A stretch of 64,000 nucleotides of DNA from Triatoma infestans (lineage: Eukaryota; Arthropoda; Insecta; Hemiptera; Reduviidae), in the NCBI GenBank assembly GCA_011037195.1, contig JAAEAF010006611.1:31998-95997 (forward strand), in the 5' to 3' direction. Under the pieces are notes generated by a model, which worked only from the letters and a program-made list of their open reading frames with translations, had not been told where the DNA came from and did not search any database. The position numbers and the translations under genes were made by a program. Below, one piece after another: positions 21,754-32,656 of this stretch; the stretch's first letter is position 1, and each line of letters opens with the position of its first letter.

Positions 21754-22001
21754 AGGGAAGGGAATAGCTAAGTGGTTAGCGTACTGGACTCCCACGCGGA
21801 GGACCCGGGTTCGAGCCCAGCTGTGCTATTCTTAGATTTTTTTTCTTCCTAGGATTCTCTAGAGCTCAGTTGTCCGGTGATGGATAATGTTGTCTGTAAC
21901 GAGAGAACACTGTCCAGAGGCCGGCACTGGACTGAGATGGCTCCGGGCGCCAATGACCATAGATGTTGCCGCGCCTTAAATTAAAAAAATAATAATAATA
22001 A
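21754..22001 (+). repeat. SINE-1 copy with (TAA)n-like tail
   Basis: Nearly identical to the copy at 1147: A box TAGCTAAGTGGTTAGCG, B box GGTTCGAGCCC at 21808, body GAACACTGTCCAGAGGCCGG and GGCTCCGGGCGCCAATGACC, then TTAAATTAAAAAAATAATAA. The intact tail shows what the 1147 copy looked like before piggyBac insertion. Confidence 0.85.
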
Positions 22002-22037
22002 GCAGTAACTACCGCTCAATTAAAACTTTTATACCAA

Positions 22038-22843
22038 TGTATTGGAATCAGATGTCTTGAGTAGGGAGTAGAAGTGAAGAATAGGTGGATGTTAATTAGA
22101 GAATTGTTACTCGAAATACGAACTACTGAATTTACAAAAATAGACTATATTTTAACAATAATTTAAAGTGTTTGAAATAATAACTACAATTAATTTAAAA
22201 TGATTGAAATAGTAACTAAGATGCACAACTGTAAATGATTATGAATAATAATAAATATATGTTTAAACCTTGAATAGGGACGCGCTCGCGATGTGTGAAG
22301 CTTAACTGCTTGAAGTGACGTGAACTGGTTGATAACTTGTAGATAACTGATGTAGACTGGTATAATACTGATCTAATACTGATGTATAACTGATCCCCTC
22401 TTCCAGTCAGGCTATGTTTATATTGGTATCACTCACATATTGACAGGTGTGTAAGTACGAGCCACACTAAGACATCTCTTGCAGTGTTGTTGACCCTAGG
22501 TCTTGAATGGGTCAGTAACCAGGGCGGTGATAGATGGCGGCCAATCGGTGATTATCAAAGACTGTTTGTTAACAGATGGTAGCCAGGTGGCCTTTTGAGT
22601 GTTCGTTGACTCTTGTATGAAGGGAATACCGGCCAGATGGCTTTTGTAAACTGACCGTATAATGACCCCTGTTTGAAAGGGTTTTAGCGGCGTTCCTTTG
22701 ATCGTGTATTGACCCTTGTTTAAAAGGGTTTTTGTTTGCCGCGGTTCTTGACCTGAAGATAGCGGCTGGCTGGAACCACTAGTTATAATTTTTAGATTTA
22801 TAATTTAAAAATTATATCTTTTTCTTCTTGCTATCACATCATA
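22038..22843 (-). mobile_element. Solo LTR, family LTR-A (copy 2)
   Basis: Minus-strand homologue of the LTR at 7112, with the same ends (CATCTGATTCCAATACA; a start TATGATGTGATAGCAAGAAG with one mutation), GCGCGTCCCTATTCAAGG and the TATA region. The flanks are CCAA and TCAA, i.e. a 4-bp duplication with one mismatch. It is longer than copy 1 because of extra GGGTCAATATAC-type internal repeats and a duplicated GATAACTGAT stretch. Confidence 0.8.
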
Positions 22844-22847
22844 TCAA

Positions 22848-24425
22848 ATTACGTTTATTGATCGTTCTATCAATTCCGTCGGCTGAATCGGGGAATATTG
22901 CTTTCTTTTAATGCTCTAAGAAGAAGTGTCAAATTTTCGGAGCTGAATTTCAGTTTACTAATTTTTTGTTTCAGTTTTACGCGATTTTCTAGAGAATGGC
23001 TCCAACGATTTTCTTCGAAATCTGTATACTATCTAAATACGAAATATTTTACCGGATAAATTGTTGTTTTTTTTTGTGTGGTCTGGGTTAGCAATAACGT
23101 TAAGATTTCCCCCTTAAGTTCCACTTCAATAGAATTTATGGTCCCATATTATGTATGTATACATTAAAAGTGTTGTAGAATAAAAAAAAAATTGTAGAAA
23201 ATCAATTAACCTGAAGTTCGAGTTTGCAGAATAGGTTTTTGAGCTGTTTTTTCCCTTTTGGACATTTTCTCGAAAACGGTTTTAAGGATTTTCTTAAAGT
23301 TTGGAACGTTAAAATGTTCCCGTTTATTTGAATTTTTTTGGGGGTGGGGGAGATTGATTGTAGGGATTGTGAAAGATCTGCTTACGTTAGGCTTAACGTA
23401 AGCTTTTTGGCCAATGCCACCCAAATCACGTTCAGTTATACATGTATAAAGCCTACCCATTTTTTTTTGTGGGAAGCCCAAACAAACTTAAACATAACAT
23501 TGCAAGTTTAAAAAAAAATTGTCAATTAAATTGCACTAATTGCAGCAAGAGAAGGTCATGTGTGAGTGTTTCACGCCATAACTTAATGAAACTTAATATT
23601 GAAAAACTAAGCTAACTTTCATTATGTTTGGGGAGCTCTAAATATTAACTAGTATTGCAATATGCTTTTCAAGGAAGTTGCTGGTTGAGAGATTTTTTTT
23701 TTTTTGGCACCTTTAAAGGGATGGTTTAAATTCTTATTAGCAAGCCTAGGAAGATGCCTATAAAGGCAATACTCCGTTTATGCCAAAACATTAACCACGG
23801 ACTTAAACTGCAAGCATAGAACTTCCTAAAATTCTGCAATTCTGATTCTTTCAAAATAGTTTCTACAAATTTTTCTTACTTACATCACTTTCACAAAGTA
23901 TGAAAGAATAATGTGTAACTTCATTAATTTTCCTTAATTTCTTAATTTTTTGGGGAAATTGAAGATGATTGTATTAAATGTTTTTGCCACTCAATCATAG
24001 AAAAGCTTATTTTGCGTTAGCCTAGGTATGAAAAAAATGCTTTTAGCGAATGAACTGTATTATATTTGTTTATGTATGTGTGTGGCTTTTATAAAAGAAA
24101 AAATGCTCCAAATTGCTGTTCCCTTTATTTACTAGTTTTCTTAAAAAAAATCCGTCCCCTCCCCCCAAGTTACGATTTTACTCAAGTTTATTTTTTATAA
24201 CTCCTTCAAAGGTGGCTCAAACGATATATATCTCAATACTATTATTGATGAATTGACCACTATTTTCTACGATGAGGTTTATGCTATTCTTTGTTGTACT
24301 TCGGATGAGCGGGTATGGAACACTAATTTAAAAGTTTTTTTTCTTGTATCTGCTCGGATAGAAAGTTTTTAGTCTAGTATCAATTTGGAGCAGAAAAGAC
24401 ATGAACTTAGCACCAAGGTGGTTTG
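22848..24425. other. Non-coding, with dispersed-repeat copy at 22975-23480
   Basis: The 22975-23480 part carries TTTTACGCGATTTTCTAGAG, GGCTCCAACGATTTTCTTCG and, further on, CTCGAAAACGGTTTTAAGGA. These are two tandem-like units of the dispersed repeat. The 91-residue minus frame at 23206-23481 is simply this repeat in translation. A (C)n-rich tract lies at 24158. Confidence 0.5.
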
Positions 24426-26190
24426 AATGGTGTAGAAAACTAGGATGAACTTTCATCTTCTAAGGATATATTTCTAGTCTGAGTAACAGATCATATGTGA
24501 ATCTTGGGAAACGAGGACGTAGATAGTGTGATGTGATGGCAAGAAGAAGAACATATAATTTTTAAATAAATCTAAAAATTGTAACTAGTGGTTGGAATTT
24601 GGAAAAGGATCCAGCCAGCCGCTATCTGCAGTCAAGAACCGCGGCAAAACCCTTTCAAACAGGGGTCAATATACAGTCAAGAGAACCGCCGCAAAACCCT
24701 TTTTGTATTTCCTTCATACAAGGGTCAATGTACACTCAAGAGGCCACCTGGCCACCATCTGTTAACAAAGCGTCGCCACCCCGGCCAAAACAGCCTTTGT
24801 TAACTACCGACCTCCCCTAGGGTCAATATACTACGAGAGATATCTTAGTGTGGCACTACTTACACATCAGCCGATGTGTGAGTGATGCAAATATAAACGT
24901 CGCTCCACCGGAGTTCCAGATCAGTTAAGTTCGAGTTATCAATCAGTTAAGTGCCAGTACGAAAGAAGTTCACATCAGTTCCAGATTAGAAGCACCATCA
25001 CACTTCGCAAGCGCGTCCCTATTTAAGGTTTTAACACTACTTCTTTAATAATTTATATTCATTTCATAATTCTGATATTCATTTACAATTGTGCACCTTA
25101 GTTTCCTGTTTCAATGCACATTAAATTATTTGTTAAAATATAGTTTCATAAATTTTCATAAATCAGTAGTTCGTATTTCGATTACCAATTCTCTAATCTC
25201 TTTAACTAACAAAACTTACTCCTCACTTCGACTTCCGGTATCCATAAAACGATACCAATAGAATAGGTTAGCCAATTAGGCACCTCTTTCCCCGCTGCAT
25301 TGGTCCCTCTGGATACAGTTGTGTCTTTGGGCAGTCGTCGGTCAACCTACCAAGTATAGACAGCTTAACAGCATTCATTGCTATGGATGAGTTTAGAGCG
25401 TTGGGATCGCTTGCTGGGCATTATAGTGGAAAGAGGAGAATAGTAGAGTTTCTAAGCCTAAGGAAAATGCTCGTCTATATTATGACATATTGCTTGTGTT
25501 TGTAAGTTACTTAAGTTCAAGATCTTTGGTCTAACCAGGTTGTCTATAGAAGAGCTTAGGCTATTTCTTCCACTTAGAGTTATAGTCCGATGTGGTCGGA
25601 TTCTTATATAATTTAATTGGATTAAATCCAGGACTGGATTTTTGTTCTAGGTCCAGTGTGTTGTTTTTCTTTTGGTCCCTGGCGGTTGGAGTGGTGTAAA
25701 AAAACTGGATGAACTTTCTTCTTCTAACGATGTATTTCTAGTCTTGAGTATCAGATCATTTGGGGATCTTGGGAAATGAAGACGTAGATAAGTTAGCCAA
25801 TTAGGCACCTCTTTCCCCGCATACGGTTGTGTCTTTTTGGACAGATGTCGGTCAAGCTGTCAAGTATAGATAGCTTCACAGCATTTATCGCTATGGATAT
25901 ATAATAGGGCTTATGCCAAACTCCTTTTGTAGAGTTTGTAAGCCTAAGGAAAACATGCCCTTCTATCTTATGACATATTGGTTGGGTTGAAAGGAAATTA
26001 AGTTCAGGATAGCTTAGGCTATTTCATCCACTTAGAGTTATTTTCCGATGTGGTCAGTTTCTTATATAATTTAATTGGATAGAACTCGGGTCTGGATTTT
26101 TATTCTAGACCCAGCGTGTTGTTTTTCTTTTGGTCCAAAAGGGGCTATGTAGCGATGTAGGGCTTGGTCATTCCCCGATGAGGAATAACT
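24426..26190 (+). pseudogene. Tandemly duplicated LINE C-terminus split by a solo LTR
   Basis: Two ~480-540-base units: unit 1 is 24426-24526 plus 25258-25690 (interrupted by the LTR-A copy), unit 2 is 25690-26190. Both share GATGAACTTTC, GATCTTGGGAAAYGAAGACG, TTAGCCAATTAGGCACCTCT and CCGATGTGGTC. Translation of unit 2 gives LGNEDVDKLAN-APLSP, then FCRVCKPKENMPFYLM and WIELGSGFLF. This is the RNase H end plus zinc-knuckle tail of the same LINE family as 29080-29625. Many stops are present. Confidence 0.7.
24527..25257 (+). mobile_element. Solo LTR, family LTR-A (copy 3)
   Basis: It starts TGTGATGTGATGGCAAGAAG and ends ACGATACCA. ATAG flanks it at 24523-24526 and 25258-25261, a perfect 4-bp duplication. 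TATA-like AAATATAAACG lies at 24890. Internal repeats AGGGGTCAATATACAGTCAA and AAGGGTCAATGTACACTCAA. Frames at 24588-24820 are chance frames in this LTR. Confidence 0.85.
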
Positions 26191-26850
26191 TCTCTATTTC
26201 TAAGCAACTCAAATATTAAACCATTCCAACTAAATAAGTATAATAAACATCCATCCGAAATAGTTTACAAAATTAATTTTTAATCTCATTAAAAAAAAAA
26301 TGTATTAATTTTGTAAAATTAAATATTTTAATGTTTATATTCAATTATTCATAGCATCCAATGAAATGGCATATACAAATCTGTAGGCTACATTGATTAT
26401 GTTTGCTTGACTAATTAAATTTAATTGTTAATTAATGTAATTAAATTAACTTGCTATTCAGCAAATACTACTGTTATCATTACTTTACCATATTATTTGC
26501 CAACAATTTAATAAAATAAAGATTTATTCAGTAAAATAATTCATTAAATAAATCTCAGTGAAATACTTTGCATGAAATTAAATATATATTACTTTCTAGA
26601 TATATATATAACTTTCTAGATATTATATATATATAACTTTCTAGATATTAAAGAGATTAAAAATAATGAATAGTAAGGGATCTATGAAGTATTTTCCCAA
26701 AAGAATGATTTTTTTTTTTACGAATTTTTAACAAAATCTTTCAAGTTATTACGCAAGAATAATTACAGAATACACACAGTTCATGCTAGTAAAATAATAC
26801 TACACAGATACTACACCTCTTTTCTGTATATATTAATGTTCTGCCTTTAT
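26191..26850. other. AT-rich stretch, no gene
   Basis: Very AT-rich. At 26588-26645 the motif AACTTTCTAGATATATATA is repeated about three times. Nothing coding recognised. Confidence 0.5.
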
Positions 26851-26854
26851 CCAT

Positions 26855-27723
26855 TGTCCATTCCAGCTACCACCTTTATGCCGATGACTCCCAGATTTAC
26901 TTCTCCTTTAAGCCTTCTGATCTTCAAGATGCAATAAACAAGCTGCAGGATGATCGTAACAACATTAATTCGTGGGCAGCAGCTAACATGCTTTCCCTTA
27001 ACCCAGATAAATCCAAAGCCATTGTCATTGGTTCCCAATTCCTCATAAACTCCACTGCTCCCTTCCACACCCTTTTCCTCAACAACATCCCGATAAAATA
27101 TTGTACTTCTGTAAAAAAAAACCTCGGAATCATCTTCGACCAAAAACCTCTCTTGGAAAAATCACATCTCCCACATTAACCGCCGATCCATATTTATCCT
27201 CAGACAGTTCAACATCTCCCGCCATCTCCTTCCAGCGAAGACCCGTCAACTCCTTGTGACCTCCCTTATATTTTCCCCATTTTGACTATGGTTGTTTAGT
27301 GTACGGGGGACTCTCTGGGGATCTCTGAGGCTAAACTTAAACATCTTATGAACTGTTTTATTCGTTTTATCCTCGGAATCCCCAGAGACTCCCACATATC
27401 GCACTTCTACCACGAGTTGAACTGGCTCTTCCCTATCTATCGTCGCCATTACTTCTTAGGCTCTTTTTTCTTTCAAGTCATCCAATCTCAAAGGCCCTCG
27501 TATATCTTCAAACTTCTGAAATGTAAATCGTCTGTCCACTCCCATAACACTCGCTCCCGTCCTTCCGATCTTTATACTCCCTCCCACCATACATCCTCTT
27601 TTGAAAAATCCTTTGTAATCCTTGCCACCTATCTATGGAACTCCTTACCTTTGTCTATCCGTCGTGCCACCACTACTGATACCTTCAAGTCCCGTCTTTT
27701 TCACCACCTCTTATCCTTATAAG
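26855..27723 (+). pseudogene. LINE reverse-transcriptase fragment with YADD motif (CR1/L2-like)
   Basis: Reading from 26870 gives HLYADDSQIYFSF, which holds the catalytic YADD of the RT palm. It continues INSWAAANMLSLNPDKSKAI and KNLGIIFDQ (palm/thumb), then, after frameshifts, LKHLMNCFIRFILGIPR at 27328 and a C-terminal NTRSRPSDLYTPSH...SFVILATYLWNSLPLSIRRA ending at 27723. The last part is characteristic of CR1/L2/Kiri-like LINEs without RNase H. Fingers and endonuclease are missing. At least two frameshifts lie around 27175-27330. Confidence 0.8.
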
Positions 27724-28654
27724 TCTCTCCGAACCCCTAGAAGTTTCCTCCCTCTTCCTTATCATTCATGACTAAATAATTTTCAATAATTATAATTATC
27801 AATAATTACAAATGATATGTACATAATTGTCAAGGCCAGACACACTAGGCCACTTTTGTTTTGTATTATTGTTCCTAAGGGATTATGTCCCGGAACAGGA
27901 ATAAAATTTTTCATATCAGATTTACAGAAAAATTATTTAATTAGATAATATAAATAATAAAATTTACTGTTAATGATTAAACGAAAGAGTTTTTGATATT
28001 AATTTAAACATACAGTAAAAACAAAAAAAAAACTATTTTTATTCTATCAAGAAGTTTATTTGAGAAAAACACTTCAGTTTTTTTTATCCATCTTCAGTTT
28101 CTGAAATATTATTTATGTCACATTGATGTTAATCATTTACTTCCGTAAGATACACAATATTTTTATAAAAAAAATTGTATTCAATAATCACTTCTATAAC
28201 TATTTCGATGATTATATTAGTTGCTGATTTTAATAATAATAAAAATTAACCATCAAAAAAATAAATTGAATATTGAATATAACGTTTTTTTCAATTTACT
28301 TTGTCGCACTTCCGTTAACCCGATTTTTTTTTTAAATTTGAAATTCTATCAGTAATAAAGAAAATCGTTGGAACCATTTTCGAGAATATAGCAAAAAATC
28401 CATTCAGTAAAGTGTTACTTCCGGTTGAGCGAAATTTTCATCACAATTTTATTGTCCTGGTCCCAAGCTGGCACATAAACTAAATATCAAATTTGTAGCT
28501 TCCTGTTTTTTGAGTTATTCTGACCACACTCACATACACATACAAGCACAACACACACCTTGTATATCCGGTGAAAATTCGATGTCGAAAATTTGACTGA
28601 TAAGCAATATTTCCTCTTAATAGCAGTGTAAGAAAGTAGAAAAAGATTCTTCTC
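27724..28654. other. AT-rich stretch; dispersed-repeat copy at 28310-28640
   Basis: No gene. 28310-28640 contains CACTTCCGTTAACC, AGAAAATCGTTGGAACC, GTTACTTCCGGTTGAGCG, TATCCGGTGAAAATTCGATG and ACTTCCTCTTAATAGCAGTG-like blocks of the dispersed repeat. Confidence 0.5.
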
Positions 28655-28900
28655 CTTCTTCCTCCTCTTCTTTCTTTGCTCTACAGCCCTTTACAATTTC
28701 CAGCCATTCAGATCTATCCTGGGCACTCCTTCTCCATCTCTTCACTCATAAAGACCGTAAATCATCTTCTACATCTTCCATCCATCTTATTCTTGGTCTT
28801 CCTCCTTTCTCGCTCTTCCAGGATGCCCATCATAGAGTCTGTTCACAATGCGGTCACTATCCATCCTTTACGAGTGGCACAACCACTTCAGGCATCCTAC
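28655..28900 (-). pseudogene. LINE C-terminal fragment (RTE-like)
   Basis: The minus strand reads DSDRIVNRLYDG, GGRPRIRWMEDVEDDLRSL, stop, VKRWRRSAQDRSEWLEIV and KGCRAKKEEE. This is the canonical end of RTE-like ORF2 proteins (GRPRxRWxDDVxxDL...W...AxDRxxWRxxV). Short and broken, with no RT core. Confidence 0.75.
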
Positions 28901-28989
28901 TTTTATTGTACTTACCAGATCTTGGTCTTCGTACAGCTCCGTCAGCTCTTGGTTGGTCCTTATTCTCCACAAAAGAAACTCTTATTATT

Positions 28990-29625
28990 ATTATTCACAG
29001 AAGAGGAGGGCAAACCCTACGCTATCCGAAGCCTCCCAGGGCCCATATAGCTATCCCTAAAGAATAACAACCACTGGGACTAGAACGAAAATCTAGGCCC
29101 AGGCCCCAACCATCTAAGTTTCACCACAGACCGAACAAATTGGACTAAAACCTTAAAAGGACACAGCCTAAGATCCTCTAACGATATCCTATTCCGGCCG
29201 AAGGTCCTAAACCTAATCTCCTCACTGCCCAAACAATTCATCATCAGATGCAAGGGTGTTTCCTCCTCCGTCTCACAAACTCTACAAAATGTATCCCAGG
29301 CATGAGTCCCATTGTATAGAGATGTCTCCTTAAACCACAATGCCCAATGAGGAATCCAACCAGATGCGTGAGGGAGGTCCGTGAAAAACATCGGACCCAG
29401 CTACTCAAAGCTCCGTCCGGATCCACAATGAGCATTTTAGACTGCCGACAACCCACTGCACTCATCCATAAGGATGAGTGCTGTGAGGTCATCCAAGTCT
29501 GAAAGCCCGACAAACATGTGCCACAAGACACACCAACAGCAGGCTCTGGACCAATGAAAGGGAGAGAGGCACCTAATTTGGCAAACCTATCCACCTCCTC
29601 ATTCCCAAAGATTCCCATGTGACCT
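28990..29625 (-). pseudogene. LINE RNase H end and zinc-knuckle tail
   Basis: From 29618 the minus strand reads MGIFGNEEVDRFAKLGASLP (RNase H end: the GNEExDRxAKxGA motif), FIGPEPAVGVSCGT, then RTSLTHLVGFLIGHCGLRRH. In another frame it continues CRVCETEEETPLHLMMNC (C-x2-C-x8-H-x4-C) and FVRSVVKLRWLGPGPRFSF, stopping at 29080. One frameshift lies near 29300. The 3' UTR reaches an (ATT)n tract near 28985-28997. It is the same family as the tandem units at 24426-26190. Confidence 0.8.
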
Positions 29626-29639
29626 GAAAAGAGACTCTT

Positions 29640-30040
29640 ACTTTAGTAATTGGAAGTTTTACGATCGCGTCAAATTTCCAAAAATTGATGGGAAATACGT
29701 GCTTTGAAAAGAGAAAAATATTTTAGCGAATGGTCTATGTGTGTCTGGTGACACAGAGAACCACTCAACTTTTATAAAAATTACTCGAAAAAGGAAAAAT
29801 CATACAAAGCTCAAACTTGATATCTCGTTTAGTTAGGAAGGTTTCGAGGAAATTCCATCAATTCTTTATTGTTTGTTTTCAATTAACAATTAGCATCAAT
29901 TAAAATTGTATGCCTAAACGGAATACCAAGTTCGACTAACTTCCTGCTGGGACTTTTCGTTTTTGAGATATTCCGTTAGCGGCCACACAAACTCAGACAT
30001 ACATATATATGTATAGAGTGACCCATTTAAACGGCCACTT
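29640..30040. repeat. Dispersed CCGGAAGT-type repeat copy
   Basis: Contains GGGAAATACGTGCTTTG (GGAAATAC block), TTTTAGCGAATGGTCTRTGT, GTATGCCTAAACGGAATACC, CTTTTCGTTTTTGAGATATT and a CACACAAACTCAGACATACA tract. These are the long-form blocks seen also at 20820 and 46130. Confidence 0.6.
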
Positions 30041-30084
30041 TTGAAATAACTCTTAAACGAAGCAAGATATCTGAAAAATCCATG

Positions 30085-30886
30085 TGGACAATGGGAACTG
30101 CCGTTGTGGAATGGAAGTGACCGCGGAACACATTCTTTTGTCTTGCGGCATGTACGAAGATCTGAGAGCCACTATGTGGCGCAAAGTGGGCTTTCACCTC
30201 AGCCTGAGAAACGATTCTCTTCCTTTGTTATTGGAGAATGGCCTATGAGGCCTTAAGGGAGTTTGCGGTCGAGGCGTTTGAGCGCCGATTGTCTTGGGGC
30301 CTTGTAAGGCGGAGCTAGGGCAGGTTGGAAGGATTGCTTTGGGTGAGTTATTTTTATTTATTTATTTTATTCTTTTTATTTTATTTTTATTTTATTTTAT
30401 TTTGTTTATATTTTTTATTTTTTTTGGAGTTTTCCCTTGTTGTATTGTTTGGGCAATTGCTAGTTCTTGTTAGGATATACGTTTTGGGATGTATGGTATG
30501 GATGGGTTATACGTTATGGGTATGTGCGAGGCTTTGAGTGGATGTATTTATTGCGTGGTTGTGTGTGAGTGGTTGCTGAAAGTTTTTATTCATTTTATTC
30601 TTGTGGCTCTTTTGTTGGTGTTGTGTTTGTTGTTGTTATTGTTGTTTCTTTTTGGATCTGTGGCTTGTTGTTGGGTACTCCTGGGGCTCTGCTGTTGTTT
30701 TGTTTAGATGTTTTAGGTTCCTTTGGATAGCGTGTTTCCGCACTGCCTACTTGGGTTGGTGAAGGAGGGAGGGAGGGCGTTACTTTTCTTTAGCTTTTTT
30801 CCTCCTTCTCTTTCTGAAGTCGATTGCTTCTCTGGGCGGGTTTGAGCGCAAGCTCAGGGACCGCCCGAATGGAAAAAAAAAAAAAT
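30085..30886 (+). pseudogene. LINE 3' end with structured 3' UTR
   Basis: The coding tail reads (frame-broken) CGMEVTAEHILLSCGMYEDL (zinc-knuckle type), RATMWRKVGFHLSLRNDSLP, then YEALREFAVEAFERRLSWGLVRRS and stop near 30316. A ~550-base T/G-rich 3' UTR follows, then a GC-rich hairpin and a 13-base A tail (30873-30885). The hydrophobic frames at 30325-30707 lie in this T-rich UTR and are not genes. Confidence 0.7.
30834..30866 (+). promoter_or_regulatory. 3'-terminal stem-loop of the LINE, GNRA-type loop
   Basis: GGGCGG (30834-30839) pairs with CCGCCC (30861-30866), and inside it GAGC-GCAA-GCTC forms a 4-bp stem closed by a GCAA tetraloop (30844-30855). It lies seven bases before the poly(A). 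In several LINEs a 3' hairpin is what the reverse transcriptase recognises. That role is inferred here. Confidence 0.65.
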
Positions 30887-31344
30887 CTGAAAAAATGAAC
30901 ATAACGTTTGTTGAAGTATATTCACTCTATTTTATGATAGTGATAGTATTTATTGATTTTATTGCCACCTTATACCTTAAATCGGTGGTAGAAAGTTGCG
31001 ATTTCCATTTGACTCCCACTTTTTACTACTGTATTGAAAACTATTAAAAAAAAAAATGAAGAAATATGCCTTTAATTTCACTTCAATATTTCAAGCCGTT
31101 GCCAAAATATTTAATCATAAAGATTCAATTTTCGTCGTTTTTTTTTTCCTATTTCTTTGTTTCATAAACTAAAATTAAAAGCGGATTTACTTATTAATTT
31201 TGAATAAATAAGAGAGTTCAAATGCTCTTATAACTTGAAAACTATTTTAAAACCATAAGGGACTTAAAAAGCAGGTATAACATCATTAAAACAAAACAAT
31301 TTTCCAGTTTATTTACAAAAATCGATAAAAACAATATTTCCTAT
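30887..31344. other. AT-rich stretch, no gene
   Basis: No coding or repeat boundary recognised. Poly-A/T runs at 31038-31050 and 31137-31148. Confidence 0.5.
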
Positions 31345-31830
31345 TTATTCAAAATGACTTACTCGGCTTAAACGGCACAAGCGCAATCGCTGCCTGGCAA
31401 ATAAAGTTGCTAATTGTATCATGCCGGCCGGCATTGGTAAGCAGGTTTGGATTAAGTCTTCACTAGCGTCTTCATTAGAGCTTCTGGAGTTGTCGGTTCC
31501 CTGACATAAATTTTTTTTTTTGAGATATCGCAAACTGGTGATCTGGAAGGCCCGGTCTTCCGATCCAGCTGATATTGAACGTCTTATTCACTTCTCTCAT
31601 CGCCACTCAGGGATAGTGCTCGGGACAACCATCTTGTTGGAATCACATTCTATTCTGACATTCAATGGCACATCCGCCAGCTGTAAGTCTTGGCGAATAA
31701 AATTATTCTTGCCCATTTAAGGTACCAGGCGGTAAGTATGGGCCAATAGTTGTGGACCATTCCACACCAAACATCAACAGACAGATGTTCAATAACCGCT
31801 GGCACGGGAGACAGGGACCGGTAAGCTGGC
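31345..31830 (-). pseudogene. Tc1/mariner-superfamily transposase C-terminal remnant
   Basis: Read on the minus strand from about 31805: SVDVWCGMV (the SVNVWxGI strand bearing a catalytic Asp in related transposases is shifted here), TIGPYLPPGTLNGQE at 31749-31703, FAKTYSWRMCH, then segments resembling WIGR-GP-ARSP near 31560. The C-terminal NSRSSNEDASEDLIQTCLP...SRVSHFE runs to 31345. The order matches the insect Tc/mariner-like transposases whose DDE region reads GPYFLPGTLNGxxYLxFL. Multiple frameshifts are present and the middle, with the last catalytic residue, is missing. No terminal repeats were located. Confidence 0.6.
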
Positions 31831-31889
31831 CTATATATATATATATATATATACTGTATGCTAAAAATAGTTTTTCGTGTTCAGGAAAC

Positions 31890-32130
31890 CGCAAAACATA
31901 TATTTCCTGAAAAAACCTGAATTTCAAAACTATTAATTTTTCTCTGCAAATTACTAGGAGTATTAGGTGGTATTTTTTTGGCAAAAAAAAATCAAATATT
32001 TCAAAAATTTCCTCAATATAAGTAATTTTCGGTTGAATGATTTTTATGGAAACTTAAATGTCGATTCCACTGGTAACGATTAATCAAAATATCAAGTTTC
32101 AGTTTTCCTGAAATTTTGCCGTAAATTTAG
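31890..32130. repeat. Dispersed CCGGAAGT-type repeat, diverged copy
   Basis: Weak matches only: CTTAAATGTCGATTCC, TCAAAATATCAAGTTTCAG and the AAATTTCAAAAATTTCCTCA region. It is placed here by order of blocks, not by strong identity. Confidence 0.35.
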
Positions 32131-32140
32131 CTAATGTGGG

Positions 32141-32651
32141 TGTAATGGCATCTAGCAGTGAGAAGAGAGGCTCTCTCTGGTTAACAGAGACTACTCTCTG
32201 ACTTAGGCAGGCTAGAGTGGGAGAACCTGTGTATATAAAGCCAGTGAGAATCTATCTAGAGGATATCTATCAGATTCTATCATACATCGCATCGTGTCAT
32301 ATCTCTACTCCCACCTTTTATCATTATAAAGTCCAGTGCAGTTAGTGTAAAATTATAGCTACATTATAACAGTGTCTTCATATCTCGTTCATTCAATCAA
32401 ACCTGATTTGTCTCCTCAACAACTCCATTATATTGGTGGCAGCGGTGGGATTGATGTAATTGCATCCAGCAGAGAGAAGAGAGGCTCTCTCTGGTTAACA
32501 GAGACTACTCTCTGGCTTAGGCAGGCTAGAGTGGGAGAACCTGTGTATATAAGCCAGTGAGAACTGCAAACTTATAGCTACATTATAACTGTGTCTTCAT
32601 ATCTCGTTCATTCAATCAAACCTAATTGCTCTCCTCAACAACTCCATTATA
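32141..32651 (+). mobile_element. Miniature LTR retrotransposon (TRIM-like), family LTR-B
   Basis: Structure: LTR 32141-32432, a 22-base spacer TTGGTGGCAGCGGTGGGATT-GA (32433-32454), then a second LTR 32455-32651. GTGGG flanks the whole at 32136-32140 and 32652-32656, a perfect 5-bp duplication. The spacer, directly after the first LTR, is where the tRNA primer-binding site belongs, and a TGGTGGCAGCGG-type sequence is common at that place in insect LTR elements. Each LTR starts TGTAAT, ends CATTATA and has a TATATAA box. The second LTR lacks ~95 bases after GTGAGAA. No gag, pol or polypurine tract remains. Confidence 0.85.
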
Positions 32652-32656
32652 GTGGG

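Noticed and set aside
23206..23481. 91-residue minus-strand frame
   Set aside because: It overlaps the dispersed repeat; the KKILKTVFEKMSKR part is the complement of the CTCGAAAACGGTTTTAAGGA block found at other sites.
24588..24820. Two overlapping + strand frames (71 and 73 residues)
   Set aside because: Both are inside the LTR-A copy and are not conserved in the other LTR copies.
26847..27143. Minus-strand frames of 98 and 69 residues
   Set aside because: They are antisense to the + strand RT fragment carrying YADD.
30325..30707. Two hydrophobic frames resembling membrane proteins
   Set aside because: They lie in the T/G-rich 3' UTR of the LINE at 30085-30886. Hydrophobicity follows from TTT/TTG-rich DNA.
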